Shown in pieces: positions 60,376-64,000 of a stretch of 64,000 bases of DNA (its first letter is position 1; every line of letters begins with the position of its first letter). The stretch is from Phymorhynchus buccinoides (Eukaryota; Mollusca; Gastropoda; Neogastropoda; Raphitomidae). The notes beneath the pieces were generated by a model. The model was not told where the DNA came from. It saw only the letters and a program-made list of their open reading frames with translations, and made no database searches. Made by a program: the position numbers and the translations under genes. The stretch spans positions 749,577-813,576 of the forward strand of contig CM065699.1 in NCBI GenBank assembly GCA_017654935.2, written 5' to 3'.

Positions 60376-61345
60376 GACTGTCCATGAAACGATTCACTAA
60401 ACAGTCAGCCTGGAGATCAGATTGTCCATCAAATAATTCACTAAACAGTCAGCCTGGAGATCAGATAGTCCATCAAACGATTCACTAAACAGTCAGCCTG
60501 GAGATCAGATTGTCCATCAAATGATTCACTAAACAGTCAGCCTGGAGATCAGATAGTCCATCAAATGATTCACTAAACAGTCAGCCTGGAGATCAGATAG
60601 TCCATCAAACGATTCACTAAACAGTCAGCCTGGAGATCAGATAGTCCATCAAACGATTCACTAAACAGTCAGCCTGGAGATCAGATAGTCCATCAAACGA
60701 TTCACTAAACAGTCAGCCTGGAGATCAGATTGTCCATCAAATGATTCACTAAACAGTCAGCCTGGAGATCAGATAGTCCATCAAACGATTCACTAAACAG
60801 TCAGCCTGGAGATCAGATAGTCCATCAAACGATTCACTAAACAGTCAGCCTGGAGATCAGATAGTCCATCAAACGATTCACTAAACAGTCAGCCTGGAGA
60901 TCAGATTGTCCATCAAACGATTCACTAAACAGTCAGCCTGGAGATCAGATCAGTCCATCAAACGATTCACTAAACAGTCAGCCTGGAGATCAGATTGTCC
61001 ATCAAATGATTCACTAAACAGTCAGCCTGGAGATCAGATTGTCCATCAAATGATTCACTAAACAGTCAGCCTGGAGATCAGATTGTCCATCAAATGATTC
61101 ACTAAACAGTCAGCCTGGAGATCAGATTGTCCATCAAATGATTCACTAAACAGTCAGCCTGGAGATCAGATTGTCCATCAAATGATTCACTAAACAGTCA
61201 GCCTGGAGATCAGATTGTCCATCAAACGATTCACTAAACAGTCAGCCTGGAGATCAGATAGTCCATCAAACGATTCACTAAACAGTCAGCCTGGAGATCA
61301 GATTGTCCATCAAATGATTCACTAAACAGTCAGCCTGGAGATCAG
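60376..61345. repeat. 44-bp minisatellite, 22 copies (right arm, clean)
   Basis: The unit is 'gtccatcaaacgattcacta' plus 'aacagtcagcctggagatca' plus 'gata'. It has 22 copies, as in the left arm. The A/T variant in 'gatAgtcc/gatTgtcc' follows the left-arm order in mirror image at every readable unit. Confidence 0.96.
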
Positions 61346-61727
61346 GGGACACACTCCTGTCGATGTAGAAAATATAAGCTATGCTGCTGAGGATAAGTCC
61401 ATGACATTGGAAATTAGTACACCCCACCCCCCCCCACACACACACACACTCACTTACTAATGATTTAAATAGCCAAAAATGATCAAGTTGAATTGTCAAG
61501 TATTAAAACAAATCGTTTTATCCTTCAGCATTCAGAAAATGTGAGATATAAAAATTTTAAAAACACAAATTGACTAAAAAATATCTTGATATATTGTGAC
61601 AAACACTATAGCATTCACAAAAAGGTGACAAAACATTCAACGTTCTGACAAAAGTTGCATCAATGTATTATAACACAACATGACATTCAAGCATGTCACA
61701 AAGATACAGTTGCACAAATGATGCAGC

Positions 61728-61892
61728 ATTCACTAACAGCTACACTGATGTGATTAACAAGTCATCACTAACGGCTACACTGATGTGATTAACAAGTCAT
61801 CACTAACAGCTACACTGATGTGATTAACAAGTCATCACTAACGGCTACACTGATGTGATTAACAAGTCATCACTAACGGCTACACTGATGTG
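61728..61892. repeat. 35-bp repeat, 5 copies (right arm)
   Basis: The unit is 'actaacggctacactgatgt' plus 'gattaacaagtcatc'. The G/A variant order mirrors the left arm. Confidence 0.93.
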
Positions 61893-62174
61893 ACGATGAA
61901 GGAAGTTCAGTTTAACGTCGCGTATCGGCTTTCGCCATGTACGACGGGCTGAACAAACCAACCAGGGTATAAACAAAATTTTATGTTCCTGAATCACTGT
62001 CCCAGCCAAACGGCCGAGAAGCGGTGGGAATGACATTTTAACAGCAAGGGCTGCTACAATAATAACCGCAACACCAATAGCAATGGTAGCACTAATAATA
62101 ACCACAGTACTGGTATTAATCATCTTCTTTATAATCGTCACCACCATCATTACCCCCATCATTGTCATTAGCAA
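61845..62174 (-). other. 109-codon open frame with a hydrophobic segment
   Basis: The frame has a Met/Ile/Val start derived from GAT-like sequence, then a strongly hydrophobic stretch (STVVIISATIAIGVAVIIVA). A basic segment follows (MSFPPLLGRLAGTVIQ, then CSARRTWRKPIRDVKL), and the 3' end runs into the 35-bp repeat. In the left arm (54005-54290) the frame is broken by indels. It could be a one-membrane-pass exon of the gene whose terminal exon lies further along, or chance. No splice sites were confirmed. Confidence 0.25.
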
Positions 62175-62318
62175 AGAAAGTATATAAACATTCTTCTAGA
62201 ATTAATAGTATCTAAGTCAATCTGCAAAGTACATACATGACAATCATGGGTAATGTACTAAAATATGTGAAGTGAAAAATTGGGATTAAGATACATTACA
62301 AGAGCCATCACGCTGGGA

Positions 62319-62359
62319 TTTTTTTTTTTTATTTTCTTTTTTTTTTTTTTTTTTTTTTT
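62319..62359. repeat. Poly(T) block, right arm only
   Basis: About 40 bases of T lie between 'tggga' and 'ccccatac'. The left arm reads 'ggggaaatcccc' at this point (53848-53859). Confidence 0.8.
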
Positions 62360-63519
62360 CCCCATACAAAGCAAGAAGAAAAAATGAAGAAAAATATACA
62401 CAGTGTGGCAAACATAGACAATGACACACACATACACATTGTACACACACACACACACTCACACACAAAATTTTTTGTTTTTTTGTCAAAAAACACACTT
62501 CCCACCTCACGTCGTGCAAATGTGCACAATCAGTGACATGCATACACGCATATTCATGTATCAAATAAAAAAATAAAAAAATACCTTTTAAGTTTTTTGT
62601 TTTTTCTATGTGTGTGTATGCATGATGCGTGAAAGAAAAAAGTAAAATAAGCTAATACACTTGATGCTGACCATAGAGAACTTTACATAGTAAGGTATAC
62701 AAGTCGGACATGGCATTTTACAAGAACACAAGGAAAAAGAAAACTTTACGGTGGGATTTTAGGTGAAATTATGAAACTACTCTCAGATAATTATGGTAAC
62801 CAATTTTCTTCACACTTTCTTGCCGTATTAATTTATAATTTATGAGGCAACAGACATATATTTTTCTACATTGTACCTGTTTTTCAATACGGAAATAAAG
62901 GCCTGTAGGTTAGGGTGAACATCTTGAAGTTTGCATTTGTAAATGTAAAATTTAGCTAAAAGAATTATAAGTTCCATTACTTTATCACTTTTTACGTTTT
63001 GTTTAACACCAAATAAGACTAGCTCTTTACTGATTTCCGTGTTATGACAGTGCTGGCATTTATCTTTTATCATATTTTCAAATCCACTCCAAAATCGCCA
63101 AACCACAACACAATCATATAACTTGTGAGGGGAGTTTGAAATTTTAAACGTGAAGACAGCCAAGTTGTTTTTTAAACTACACATACAAAAGAATAAATAA
63201 CGATACAGCACAATGTTGCCCAGAATCTGAAACAGAAGCTAACACAACCCAACTTTTTAAGGAAAAAAACACTTTTAATTGAACCAGACTGCACAAAGAA
63301 ACAAAAAAATATAGGCGTTCACAAACAAGGAAAAAAGAAAACTGTAACAAACTTGAAACAAAATTAAATAAACTCTACAAAAATATTCTCAAACATCTGA
63401 AACCAACAAAACTGGATGCAAAAATTTAAAACTGAAGAAAACGTGGTACTTGAAGCCAACCAAAATACCGATTAAAAAGTAGGCGAGTTGTGTCATTTGA
63501 CCGGACGAGGTCCAGCACA

Positions 63520-63770
63520 ACAACAGGTTAGAGCCAGTGGCCGGCACTGCTCCTGCTCTGAACACAGCAATCAGCAGCATTCTTACAGACAGAAGGTAAA
63601 CTAAACAACAGGTTAGAGCCAGTGGCCGGCACTGCTCCTGCTCTGAACACAGCAATCAGCAGCATTCTTACAGACAGAAGGTAAACTAAACACCAGGTTA
63701 GACCCAGTGGCCGGCACCTGAGCTCCTGGCGTCTGAAGCACAGCATATTCCTCAGCATTCTTAAAGACGA
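63520..63770. repeat. ~84-bp repeat, 3 copies (right arm)
   Basis: Reverse complement of 52490-52735. The first two copies are clean; the third carries an insertion ('acctgagctcctggcgtctg'). Confidence 0.92.
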
Positions 63771-64000
63771 AGGTAAAATTATAATCAACGTTTAACTCAC
63801 TTGGTACTGGCCAGTTGTTTCCCCTTACAACTGTTTCTTCGGAAGAACATTTTGACTAGGTTTAAAAACCCATCACCACAGAAAAGTTATGAAAAGTTAT
63901 GGACTTGATATTTTCATATAAGACTACTAACACCATGCACTAAAACAATCGTAAAATATTAGATTCCATACCTCTGTCGTTTTGTCTCCTATTGATGAAA

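Larger units (their letters stand above)
58037..64000 (-). repeat. Right arm of the ~12-kb palindrome (runs off the window)
   Basis: Reverse complement of the left arm over its full length. The part from about 60370 on is clean: the 44-bp units are nearly all exactly 44 bp. The part nearest the centre (58037-58620) is as noisy as the left arm. Three homopolymer blocks (59052-59097, 59932-59970, 62319-62359) occur only in this arm. Confidence 0.95.

Overview
The window is animal nuclear DNA, most likely from a lophotrochozoan such as a gastropod mollusc (an inference, low to moderate certainty). It has no operons and no dense genes. It carries relics of several LINE retrotransposons, small exon candidates with AG/GT borders, and an extraordinary load of tandem repeats. 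Indels inside many arrays, and a run of exactly 500 N (47028-47527), show that this is a draft long-read assembly. Fine structure in the arrays should be read with that in mind.

Layout. 1-1140: a 66-bp minisatellite, then a composite (TACAG)n repeat. 1140-14036: about 12.9 kb that seems to interrupt that composite repeat. It holds a frameshifted I-superfamily (Nimb-like) LINE at about 6.4-12.6 kb, with gag, endonuclease, reverse transcriptase, RNase H and a Cys-rich tail. 14.9-23.5 kb: back-to-back minisatellites, ending in a 5-kb, 39-bp-unit array. 23.5-41.6 kb: a probable repeat-swollen plus-strand gene region. Short exon candidates sit at 23524, 23738, 27263, 29052, 40983 and 41534, separated by arrays of 12-125 bp units and by a CR1/L2-type LINE relic (29.2-31.9 kb). 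Its product was not recognised. 41.85-46.65 kb: a second CR1/L2-type LINE relic, on the minus strand. 47.5-51.5 kb: four more minisatellites.

The last 12 kb (about 52268 to the window end) form one large head-to-head palindrome centred near 58036 with almost no spacer. Each arm has the same landmarks in mirrored order: an 84-bp x3 array, a 35-bp x5 array, a 44-bp x22 array, a GC-rich terminal exon candidate and a 70-bp array. Sequence variants inside the arrays are mirrored unit by unit. The arms are therefore copies of one locus, either an assembly or library fold-back or a very recent palindromic duplication. Annotations in the two arms should not be counted as two genes.

No rRNA, tRNA, CRISPR or prokaryotic feature was seen. 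The main gene-level results are a pair of homologous 50-bp exons 164 bp apart (a possible mutually exclusive pair), three LINE relics, and one terminal exon present in both palindrome arms.
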